Shown in pieces: positions 18,501 to 25,700 of a DNA stretch of 64,000 bases. The position numbers were made by a program, and so were the translations under genes. The DNA comes from Streptomyces sp. TRM68416 (GTDB taxonomy: Bacteria > Actinomycetota > Actinomycetes > Streptomycetales > Streptomycetaceae), in the NCBI RefSeq assembly GCF_014596915.1, contig NZ_JACVWU010000004.1, positions 310,001 through 374,000 of the forward strand, given 5' to 3'. Each line of letters opens with the position of its first letter. The first letter of the stretch is position 1. The notes beneath the pieces were generated by a model that was not told where the DNA came from, made no database searches, and saw only the letters and a list, made by a program, of their open reading frames with translations.

Positions 18501-20003
18501 ACGGCGGCCGGGGCGAGCACGACGTACGGCTACGACAATTCAGACGTCCTGACCTCCGTCACGTCGGGCAGCCAGGAGGTCACCTTCGGCCTGGACGACG
18601 TGGGCCGGGAGAAGACGGCGTCCCTGCCCGGCGGCATCACGCGCACCACCGACTACGACACCACCGGCGTCATCAAGTCCATCGTGTATACGCAGGGCGA
18701 CACGACCATCGGTGACCTGAAGTACACCCGGGACGAGCGCGCCCTCCAGGCCGGGCTGACCGGCTCGCTGGCGAAGGTGACCCTGCCCGCCGCCGAGACC
18801 GGGACGCAGTTCGGCAAGGACAACCGCATCACCGGCTACGACGGGCGTACCTTCACCTACAACGCGGACGGGCAGCTCACCAACGACGGCCTCCGCACAT
18901 ACACCTGGAACGCCCGTGGCGAGCTGACCGGCCTGACAAGGACTGGAACAACGTCGTCGTTCGGCTACAACCCGGTCGGCGGACGCATCTCGAAAACCAT
19001 CAGCGATGCCACCACCCGCTACCTCACCGACGGCGCCAACCCGCTGGCCGAGCAGGACAGTGCGGGCGCGACCACCGCCACGGTGGCCACCTCGGGGCTG
19101 GACGAGTTCCTCACCCGCACCGAAGGCGGCACGACCCAGGCCTACCTGACCGACGCCCTCGGCAGTGTGGTCGGCCTGGCGAGCGCCGACGGAACCATCG
19201 ACACGACCTACACCTACGATCCTCATGGCACACCCACCGTCTCCGGCACGGCGACCTCGAACCCGTACACCTTCACCGGCCGCGAGGACGACGGCACCGG
19301 CCTGCTCTACTACCGCAACCGTTACTACGACCCGCAGACCGGCCGCTTCATCTCCCAGGACCCCATCGGCTACGCCGGCGGCACCAACCTCTACCAGTAC
19401 GCCCTCTCCTCTCCGACGACCTACACCGACCCCTCCGGCAACAACCCCATGGTCGTCGGCTGCGTCATCGGCGGTGGGCTCGGAGGATTCCTCGACTGGG
19501 GCGCGCAGCGGCTGTCGGGACGCAAGGTCAACTGGGGACAGGTCGGCGGAGCCGCGCTCCTGGGCTGTCTCGAGGGCGGCCTCGGCGGCCTGCGCGCCGG
19601 CGAGTCCGCGGTGCGGGCCGCACGTGGCCTCGCTGACCAGGCCTCGGCGATTCGCCCCGGCAGACTGAGGCCGTCTGTGGCCGAGGCAATCGAGCTGCCC
19701 AACGGGCAGGTCATCCGCCACACGAGCGTCCGGGGGACTCCGCCGGCGTTGCATCCCCGTGTCCAGGACATCCTCGATCAGGTTCCAGCCTCACAGCATG
19801 GTCGGGGGCATGGAAAGTGCGGCCTGCCCGTCTGTCTCAGCAATGCGCTCACGAACGGGATGGATCCGACCGGCTCGAAGGTGGCGGCCGTTGTCATCCG
19901 ACCAGACGTCAAGCACCCCAAACATGGATACCGTGTGGGTCCGTGCAACAGTTGCAAGGCGCTGGTGAAAGAATTCAATCTCGACTTCTTGACGGGGAAA
20001 TAG
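12567..20003 (+). CDS. Secreted RHS-repeat polymorphic toxin with deaminase-like C-terminus
   Basis: 2478 aa. I chose ATG 12567 (GGGGAGG upstream) over GTG 12549. A signal peptide (LVTVGALVLALAVGTVSAEA) is followed by a YD-repeat patch, two IPT/TIG-like folds (~110-285), about seven ~110-aa PPC-like repeats sharing TRPGQ and GTYTLxxDP signatures (~290-1030), a carboxypeptidase-regulatory-like unit (~1110), a DUF6531 start (GDPVDLSTGLL, ~1361), many YD repeats, and the RHS core ending in YTDPSG (~2290). The tail (~2380-2478) contains GHGKCGLPVCLSNAL and GPCNSCK, resembling YwqJ-type deaminases with a CxxC zinc site. The usual catalytic Glu after the first Cys is not apparent. The SUKH-like gene one base downstream is the probable immunity partner. 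Confidence 0.85.
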   Translation: MQGRGGRFRAVVGGGRRRLVTVGALVLALAVGTVSAEAVPPEPKPPNVTHDVVDTLSSQETAESASEQAQAAAEPTTDNAVYAYDAAGRLVGVTDPDGETARYRYDEAGNRLGIDRFASSTLSVLSVVPVSAAPGAEVTLSGTGFAATAADNTVAFGDSTAEVSEASATRLVVTVPDGADDGPVAVTVGGTTAESTESFTVAPVGPAITSVEPSAGPAGTEVVITGSRFATEAADNLVRFNGGTLAELVGVTGTALTVRVPETTTTGRITVQTPAGRTTSPEDFTVPLVDGEEEFETTVRMSVGDEDPVSVAVTEAGKRARVLFDAEQGEDISVGFTESTFDPSAIVDLVDPRGETVGGGGRVYGASSDYEVRDLPVSGTYTLVIDPSADIAGAVNVTMSHPVGGELRFTDDPAATVMSRAGQDGLWTFAASRGDSLSIGVDTAGMTAGTSVRLYEPDGDQLDSLTVSKASDGSLDIDALPASGTYTLYLDPADGATGTSQVTVSHYAEAGALDTQGAAVQMGITRPGQDGTASFAAEAGQKVSLGVTSTGFASYVSLRLYAPDGSRVDSLLVSSGRTTDWDSDALTQTGTYRLAAEPARIGTGTLALTLSRPVDVGRLSSSEDAAAATVSRPGQDAEATFNATTGDDLSLGITENTFTTSFSLTVVAPSGAEVVGSATVSASRARTQGLPDLPETGTYTVIMDPRDGAQGGAKLTLSADLAVDVDVDGDSVPVTVTRPGQRVRATFTSSDGDYLGVGLTGNSIDQSTYVNLVGSEGGDGDYVGLMTKNSAQALNLTGLTAGSSYALLLEPQNASTGGVTLWLSTPAKAGALSDTARTGTITRPGQQLQYTLDAQAGDGAAVVFSDTTITGSTRIALLEPGASEQTNLGYLSAKEADLRAPLTAGTYRLLLQPSKPVTGGTTAKLVPDVQAGTLTVDGEARDATIATAGQNARFTFTGTAGQELTVGLGGTPPYAWYLSVYGPDGEWLVDERYMSTSTTSYALPELPADGTYTVTVDPASLRTGAYSIGLSTTAVTSASNAAEDSAAAGAEQVQDTRASAKHAGDSGDGIVPTGADAWQPDKHNLKGRDWLTRRGTAPKAPPKLRAPPGKTALTGHVLKLNGKPLARVTVRVGDKTTRTDAKGRFLLTGISANATTLVVDGSTANTKKRAYGRFDIRIHPKAGASVDLDFPVWMTPLDTKHTVTFDAPAKKDVVLTTPQIPGLEVRIPKGSVVRDEHGKVVTELGITAIPIDRPPFPLPKDGVVPVYFTVQPGGTYVFPEGAQIIYPNYTHEPPGTRVDFMDYDPDGKGWYVYGHGEVSADGTQVVPDAKTRVWAFHGAMFNTPSLPAWATSWLDGAIDWLSGDPVDLSTGLLTDSRTDLAVEDLLTPVEVTRTYWQGDTEKRAFGIGRDLVYNAFLHSQEQYQEVDLYLPGGRKVHYVRTSDGTSFRDAVFEPEDTTGSFRGTTIEWNSRSGWDLTFPDGSVWEFPQYAPLKEIRDRYGNTLTLTRTNRNRGGITRLATSGGRWITLTYDTQNRVTEARDNAGRTVSYTYDGEGRLATVTDPTGKVSSYTYDGTSNRIATATDARGIIYMTNTYDADGRVQQQTLTEGAKYTFAYTVTGTGEVTATQVTQPGGAVRRVEFDGGYGVSDTEAYGTDLARKTVYERGTGHRIDAVTDPYGRRTELSYDTDGHLTGTVELAGTDDARTTSTVVYDGAYDQPSSITDALGHTTTFAYDADGNLTKTTDAEGRETSYTYNSAGQVRTITDALNAVTTYTYSNGDLAAITDAEGRTAVQFTDAVGRPSALTDASGSSTTVTYDKLNQPRKIIDPLGHTTGLDYDEGGNLTALTDARGNTTNWAYDDADRPETATDPLGAQSLFEYDAAGFLKKATSRSGTSAMADYDLLGRLKSVRYGIDDTGQAESTVTYGYDDNDLLKQITDSQAGNQSFTYDVYDRPASTTGPTGTVSYDYDAADRRTRMTAAGASTTYGYDNSDVLTSVTSGSQEVTFGLDDVGREKTASLPGGITRTTDYDTTGVIKSIVYTQGDTTIGDLKYTRDERALQAGLTGSLAKVTLPAAETGTQFGKDNRITGYDGRTFTYNADGQLTNDGLRTYTWNARGELTGLTRTGTTSSFGYNPVGGRISKTISDATTRYLTDGANPLAEQDSAGATTATVATSGLDEFLTRTEGGTTQAYLTDALGSVVGLASADGTIDTTYTYDPHGTPTVSGTATSNPYTFTGREDDGTGLLYYRNRYYDPQTGRFISQDPIGYAGGTNLYQYALSSPTTYTDPSGNNPMVVGCVIGGGLGGFLDWGAQRLSGRKVNWGQVGGAALLGCLEGGLGGLRAGESAVRAARGLADQASAIRPGRLRPSVAEAIELPNGQVIRHTSVRGTPPALHPRVQDILDQVPASQHGRGHGKCGLPVCLSNALTNGMDPTGSKVAAVVIRPDVKHPKHGYRVGPCNSCKALVKEFNLDFLTGK

Positions 20004-20004
20004 C

Positions 20005-20445
20005 ATGACGAGGTTCTCGGCAGAAACCGAGGAAGTTCTGCGGTCGGTTGGATGGCGCGAAGGGCGCAAGGTGTCGACTGCTGAATGGCGGGATCAGTTT
20101 GAGCGGCGCGGGATCACCATGCATCACGCTGCTGAGAGGTTTCTCGCGGAGTTCGGCGGCATTTCCGTCGACATCAGTGGACCTGGCATCAGCAGTGCAC
20201 GCGAACCGTTCGAACTGGAACCCAGCCTGGCGTACGGAGAAGAGGACCGGTTCTCCGAGTGGGGCGAAGAGGTCGGTGCGTCCTTGTTCCCGATCGGCGA
20301 ACTGGATCAAGGGCGTTTCTTCCTCGCCATCGACGAGAAATCGGTCATATACCTCGTCGCAGACTGGCTGGCTCACTTCGGTGAAATGCCTGCCGCTCTC
20401 GACAATCTGGTCCTCGGAGTCGCTCCCGAAATTGTCATCGAGTGA
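20005..20445 (+). CDS. SUKH-3-like immunity protein
   Basis: A 146-aa protein that starts one base after the RHS stop, with GGGGAAA as ribosome site. FLAEFGGISVDISGP, the acidic middle, SEWGEEVGASLFPIGEL and SVIYLVADWLAHFG fit the SUKH fold, SUKH-3 branch. Known: SUKH proteins are the commonest immunity proteins of polymorphic toxin systems and are often found next to nucleic-acid deaminase toxins. It should neutralise the C-terminal domain of the RHS protein in the cytoplasm. Confidence 0.85.
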   Translation: MTRFSAETEEVLRSVGWREGRKVSTAEWRDQFERRGITMHHAAERFLAEFGGISVDISGPGISSAREPFELEPSLAYGEEDRFSEWGEEVGASLFPIGELDQGRFFLAIDEKSVIYLVADWLAHFGEMPAALDNLVLGVAPEIVIE

Positions 20446-20557
20446 TGAGACGCCGTACGGATTCGTTCCCACACGAGAACACGTCCGTGCCTGCCCCGTT
20501 TTCCCGACTCAACCGATACGACACTCAAGCTTTGTGTCGGACGGGAGGGACAGCTCT

Positions 20558-21628
20558 GTGACGGCGCACAGCAGACGCAGACTCCTGCGCGCGTCGACGG
20601 CTGCCGCCCTTGGAGTCGGTGGCCTCGCCGCTGCAAGCGCCGCAGTCCTGAACAGCGAGTCTTCTCACCAGGAGGAAGAGTCGGCCTATCTGCGCGGTGC
20701 CGCACCATTGCCGTGCGCGCAGCTCATCTCCCTTGACCTCAGCGCAGATCGGCAGCACCGTCTCGGAGCCCTTCGAGCCGCACAACGTGCTGTCACTGCC
20801 ACCGATGGCGGCAACATAGCCGCGTGGCTCGCGCTGGGCGACAGCCTCCTTCCCGAAGAGGCAGAACGGCCCCGACACCTCAAGCGAATGCCGTCCTTCG
20901 CGGGCGATGTGCTGGATCCCGCCCAGTCGCACGGTGACCTGCTGCTGCAGGTCACCGGTACCTCAGCCCGGGCGGTGAGCAAGGCGGCGGATCAGACGCT
21001 GGACGCGCTGCCGCAGTGGCGGGTCCGCTGGCGCATGGCTGGCCTGCGCCCCGAGAACCGCACGGAGGACGGCAGGGGCCTGGCCCGCAATCCGTTCCAC
21101 TTCACCGAGGGCTACGGAAACCCGGCTACCTCGGCCGGAACCGCCGACCGCGCGATCGTCACCGGTGCCCAGGGCGAACCGTCCTGGGCAGTTGGAGGAA
21201 GCTACCAGGTTGTACGGATCATCCGGCTCGCGACCGATTTCTGGGACCGGGACACCGTCCACGAGCAGGAGCGCATCGTCGGTCGGCGAAGGGACGGGCG
21301 GTGGCTGGACGGAACCCCCAGCACCGAGCGGCCCGTCTTCTCGACCGATCCCCAAGGCAAGATCACACCGCTTGACGCCCACGTCCGCAGGGCAGCTCCG
21401 GACCGGCGCAACCCTCCGCCCATGGTCCGGCGCGGCTACAACTACCGCGGAGGGGACGGTGACCAGGGACTCATCTTCTCCTGCTTCCAGCGTGATCTGG
21501 CCAGAGGCTTCGAAACCGTGCAGAAGCGACTGGAGGGAGAGGCCATGGCAAAGTACCTCCTCACCACTGGCGGCGGCTACTTCTTCGTGCCGCCGCCCGG
21601 GGACGAGTGGATCCGCGCAATTTCGTGA
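20558..21628 (+). CDS. Tat-exported DyP-type heme peroxidase
   Basis: 356 aa. GTG 20558 follows GGGAGGGA. The N-terminus HSRRRLLRASTAA is a twin-arginine signal. The C-terminal half has the DyP heme region: conserved proximal His in DAHVRRAAPD, the RRGYNY motif, and LIFSCFQRDLARGFETVQKRL. The distal motif normally reads GxxDG; here the aligned stretch is HFTEG within NPFHFTEGYGNP, so the catalytic Asp is Glu. Family role: hydrogen-peroxide-dependent oxidation of dyes, phenols or metals outside the cell, or iron transport when partnered with EfeO. No efeU/efeO neighbours are seen. It follows the toxin/immunity pair at 112 bases and is probably independent. Confidence 0.8.
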   Translation: MTAHSRRRLLRASTAAALGVGGLAAASAAVLNSESSHQEEESAYLRGAAPLPCAQLISLDLSADRQHRLGALRAAQRAVTATDGGNIAAWLALGDSLLPEEAERPRHLKRMPSFAGDVLDPAQSHGDLLLQVTGTSARAVSKAADQTLDALPQWRVRWRMAGLRPENRTEDGRGLARNPFHFTEGYGNPATSAGTADRAIVTGAQGEPSWAVGGSYQVVRIIRLATDFWDRDTVHEQERIVGRRRDGRWLDGTPSTERPVFSTDPQGKITPLDAHVRRAAPDRRNPPPMVRRGYNYRGGDGDQGLIFSCFQRDLARGFETVQKRLEGEAMAKYLLTTGGGYFFVPPPGDEWIRAIS

Positions 21629-21754
21629 CGCCGAAGGCTGCGATCAGGAGCGTGCTGTGTGTCGCCCACGCCAGGCAGAGTTGCAGTTTCGAGCGGTGTC
21701 TTGCTGATTTTCCACAGTCCGATTCTGCACAGGCACAGATCAATGAACCCGAGT

Positions 21755-22420
21755 TCACAGACGGTGCCGCAGATGCTCAAGTACGTCGGACACCGCAAGC
21801 TCGTACTGGTCCTTATCCTTCTCCCCGTGCGCCATGACCGATGCCGCGGCTTCGGCCATCTCGGTCGGGAGACCCGCCGCCCTCAGAGTGTCAGCGACTT
21901 CCAGCATCCCGGGGCCCCATCGCCAGGCTCGCGCGGCGATGCTGGGGAGGTGGTCCGGGTCGGAGAGGATCTGCGACGACATTCGGCTCGCCTCCCTCAT
22001 GAGCAGGTCGGCGACGCTGTGAGTTCGGCAAGGGCGTGCGAAACGCCGGCCAATGTACGGGCGGCCTTCTGGAATCCTGCGAACGATGCTTTGAGGGCGG
22101 AGGCGGAGCCGACGCTGTCGCCAGCGCTGCGTACCTCCACCGCGGAGTCCTTGAACAGGGTGTGGATAAGCGTCGCGGCCTGGCTGCCACTGGCGACGTA
22201 CAGTCGGCACGTCCGGCTATCCACAGGTGGGGGCCAAAGATTGAGCCGTCCAGCACTACGGGGGCCGGGCGGATTTCGTTCGCGATGCGCTTCATGCGCT
22301 GCGGACTGACCGCGTTGGCGTCGACGTACAGGCCGCTGAACGAATGTCAGGCGAGCTCGGCCGCTACGTCCTCCGCAGCGTGCGGCGGGCAGATGAAGTT
22401 CCCCCACAGCGTAACCACCC
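21755..22420 (-). pseudogene. Decayed 6PGDH-like NAD(P)-dependent oxidoreductase (DUF1932)
   Basis: Consecutive minus-strand pieces in different frames read as one protein: FSGLYVDANAVSPQRM then EIRPAPVVLDGSIFGP, then TCRLYVASGSQAATL and GSASALKASFAGFQKAA, then WRWGPGMLEVADTLRAAGLP to the stop at 21755. This is the C-terminal two thirds of a 6-phosphogluconate-dehydrogenase-like protein with a DUF1932 domain. At least two frameshifts separate the blocks, and an internal stop lies before FSGLY. The N-terminal Rossmann segment is missing beyond about 22420, where unrelated sequence begins. Confidence 0.7.
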
Positions 22421-22499
22421 GCTGTCCATGGTCAGGGGGGAACTCCAGCCGGGGATGTCGGCGTGGAAGCCGCGGCCGATCAGGTCCGGGGCAACGTAC

Positions 22500-22769
22500 C
22501 CCGGGGGGCCGCACTGGAAGACGCGGGCGCTCGTCGCCGCCGCCGGGCGGGCGTTCGCCCGGGTGGACGACGAGATCGGGGACTTCGACCGGGAGTGGGT
22601 GGAGGCCGAACGCGCGGGGGCTGCCTTGCTGTTGCGGGTCGACCCTGCCGTCGGGCTCACGGAGGGCGACGTCGCCTTGCTCGGCGAGTGGGCCGCCGCC
22701 AACGCCGCAGCCGCCGGGCCTGGTGCGGCGCCGGCGGCTGTGGTCGGTGGTGAGTCCGTCAGGAAATGA
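22500..22769 (+). pseudogene. C-terminal fragment of a HAD-like hydrolase
   Basis: The open frame reads HWKTRALVAAAGRAFARVD, DDEIGDFDREWVEAE and LLLRVDPAVGLTEGDVALLG. This matches the C-terminal end of small actinobacterial HAD-like proteins (WVDDE then LLV.dP.vGLT). The N-terminal catalytic half (DxDxT) is absent. The upstream part of the frame has no coherent character. It abuts the DUF1932 remnant, so the junction near 22420-22500 marks an old deletion or insertion. Confidence 0.55.
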
Positions 22770-22783
22770 GCGCGGTCAGGTGA

Positions 22784-25700
22784 TCACCACGTGCCCGGTT
22801 CCGCGTACCACGAGCGGCGGGGGTTCTCGAAGGTGCCGTCCTCGCGGGTGGGGAAGGTGAACGCGCGGGTCGCGCCGATCGCGTAGTTGTACATGATCAG
22901 GACGTCGGCCCGGCCGTCGCCGTCCGCGTCGCCCGAGACCGGCATGCCGGAGCTGCTGGCGTACCAGTTGCCGGCGCCCGACCGGTAGCCCTCCACGGGG
23001 GCGGCGAAGCCGCCGTTCGGCTGGGCGAGGAAGGTGTGCAGGGACGTCACGCCCTCGTCGTGCCGGTACATCACCGCGGCGTCGGCGCGCTTGTCGCCGT
23101 TGTAGTCACCGCTGGTCAGCTCGACGCGGTCGCGTTCCCAGGTGCCGGGGCCGACGTTCCAGGACTTGACCGGCTTGTCGAGCGTGCCGTCCGCCTTCGC
23201 GGGGAACGTCCACAGGGCGGCGGCGCCCGTGGCGTAGCCGTAGAAAGCGATCAGGTCCGCGCGGCCGTCGCCGTTGGCGTCGCCCATCGTGTAATGGGCG
23301 TTCTTCGCCCACCAGTTGCCGTCACCGGAGTTGAAGCCGCGTACGGGCATGGCGAAGGTGCCGTCCGCCTGGGCGAGGAACTTGTGCAGGCCCATCTGGC
23401 CGTCGTCGTAGTCGTAGACGGCGGTCAGGTCGGCCCTGCCGTCGCCGTTGACGTCACCGGCCTGGACCGAGACGACCCGCTGCGCGTACCAGCTCTTCGG
23501 CGGCAGCACGGCGCTCTTGGCCGGCTTGAAGCCGCCGCCCCGCTGGGAGACGAACGTCCACATGGCCATGGAGCCGTCCGCGTAGTCGTAGAAGGCCGCG
23601 ACGTCCGCGAGGCCGTCGCCGTTGAAGTCGCCGGCCGTCCACCGGGCGCGGGCCGCGTCGAAGCTGCCGCGGTTGCTCGTCCACACCTCCCTGGGCGGTC
23701 GGACCCCGCCGTCCTCGTCGGCGGTCAGGACATGGATGCCGGTGGACGCGTTGCCGTAGTCGTACACCGTGATCATGTCGGTGCGGCCGTCGCCGTCGAC
23801 GTCACCCGCGAGGTCGGTCCGCAGATGGGCGGTACGGTCCTCGGGCTTGTGCTCGACGGTCGTGCCGCTCGTACGGTTCCAGCGGACGTAGCCGTTCTCG
23901 AAGTCGGCCCGCACACCGCCGGTCACCTCGTACTCGTACGAGGTGGGGAAGCCCAGCCAGCCGTTCTCCGGCTTCAGGGACTCCCACTTGCGCATGATCG
24001 CGTTGTGGACCGGCCAGGCGCCGGTGGCCTTGCTCCAGTAGATCGCGGAGCTGTGCTCGGTCTCGTCGCGGTGGCGGAACTGCTGGTACGCGCCCGCCTT
24101 CGGCTTGGTGGCCAGCTCGTCGGTGACCGGGTAGCCGATGCGGGCCGGGCCGCCGAGCTCGAGGTAGCGCTGGTAGACCGATCCGTGCACCTCGTGCGCG
24201 CCGATGCCGGGCGCGTAGTAGATGCCGCTGCCCCGGCCGGCCTTGCTGAAGGTGTTGAACCGGCCGACGCCGTCGCTGGTGGGACGCTCGTCGGAGGTGG
24301 GGTAGCCGAGGACGCCGCCCTCGCGGCCCATCTCGGTCCACTTGGCCCAGATCGAGCCGTGCACCTCCCAGGCGCCCGTCTCCGGACTCCAGTAGATGGA
24401 GCGGTTGTTGGCGGTGGTGCCCGGGGCCTGGAAGTGGGTGTAGCGGCCGATCTTGTCGGGGGCGGTCACCACGTCCGTGCCCGGGTGGCCGAAGCGGGCC
24501 GGGCCGCCGAGCGCCTTGTACTTGGCGAGGATCGGGCCGCACAGGGTGCGCTTGCCGGTCGCCCTGGACTCGAAGGTCTCGCAGGTGCCCCACGGCGTGC
24601 CGCCGGTCACCAGCGGGCGGGCCGCGCCGAACGCGGAGCCGTCCTTGAGGGCCCGGCCGGGGAACTCGACCGCGCTGCCCTCGCCGTTCCGGGACCACAG
24701 GTCGGGGAAGCCGTCTCCCTCGAAGTCGCCGTTGGTGGCGAGGTGCGGGTAGGCGGCGCCGGTGAAGCCGCTGCCGATGGAGGTGGTACGGGCGGCCGGG
24801 TCGGCGTACACGGCCAGGTCGGCGGCCGTGATGTCGCCCTCGACCGGGTTCTCGCGGCTGGTGTACTGGTGGATCCTGCCGCTCTTGGTGTCCCTGGCCC
24901 ACAGCTCGGGCAGGCCGTCGCCGTTGAGGTCGCCGGGGGCGAGGAGCGTCATGTTCTGCCAGTCGGCGTTGCCGAGGGAGACGGGCTCGATCTCGTCGAT
25001 GAGCGGACTGCCCTGGAAGCCGAAGTACAGCCACAGTTCGGCGCCGTCCCGCACCAGCAGGTCGGGGGTGTCGTTCTCGTCGACCTTGCCGTTGCCGTCG
25101 TCGTCGTTGAGGCTGCCGATGGACAGGACCTGGTCGGCGTCGCTCCAGTGGTTCGCGTCGTCGACGGCCGCCTCCAGCTGCCAGCGCTCGCTGTCGGTGC
25201 CGCCGAGTTCGCCGTCGCCGCGGTTGGCGTAGACCCACAGCTCCTTGACCGCCGCGTCCTCAAGGCCGGGACGCAGGGCGACGAGGTCCTCGTAGTAGTC
25301 CTCGTTCCAGCTCCCGCGGTGCGTCATGACCGCGTCACCGAAGGACGCCTCGTCGGCCTGACGGCCCAGGCCGAACTTGCCGTTGCCCTGGCCCGGGTGG
25401 ATCCACAGGGCGCCGTTGCCCGGGTCGACGGTCCACAGGTCGACGGTGCCGTCGCCGTTGAGGTCGCCGGGGCGGTCGCGGTGCGGGGCCCGGGTGGGGA
25501 GGAAGAGGTACGTCTTCAGGTCGGAGCGGTTGTCCGCGGAGTCCAGGCTGCGGACGTACATGTACTGCGGACCGGCATTGAGCGGCCGGTACTTCACCGG
25601 CTTCGACGGCCCGCCGGGCTTCGTCGCGTCGACGGACTTCTCCTTGGTGTCGGAGTCGGTCCACCACGTGTAGCGGGTGACGTCCTTCACGCCGCCCGCG

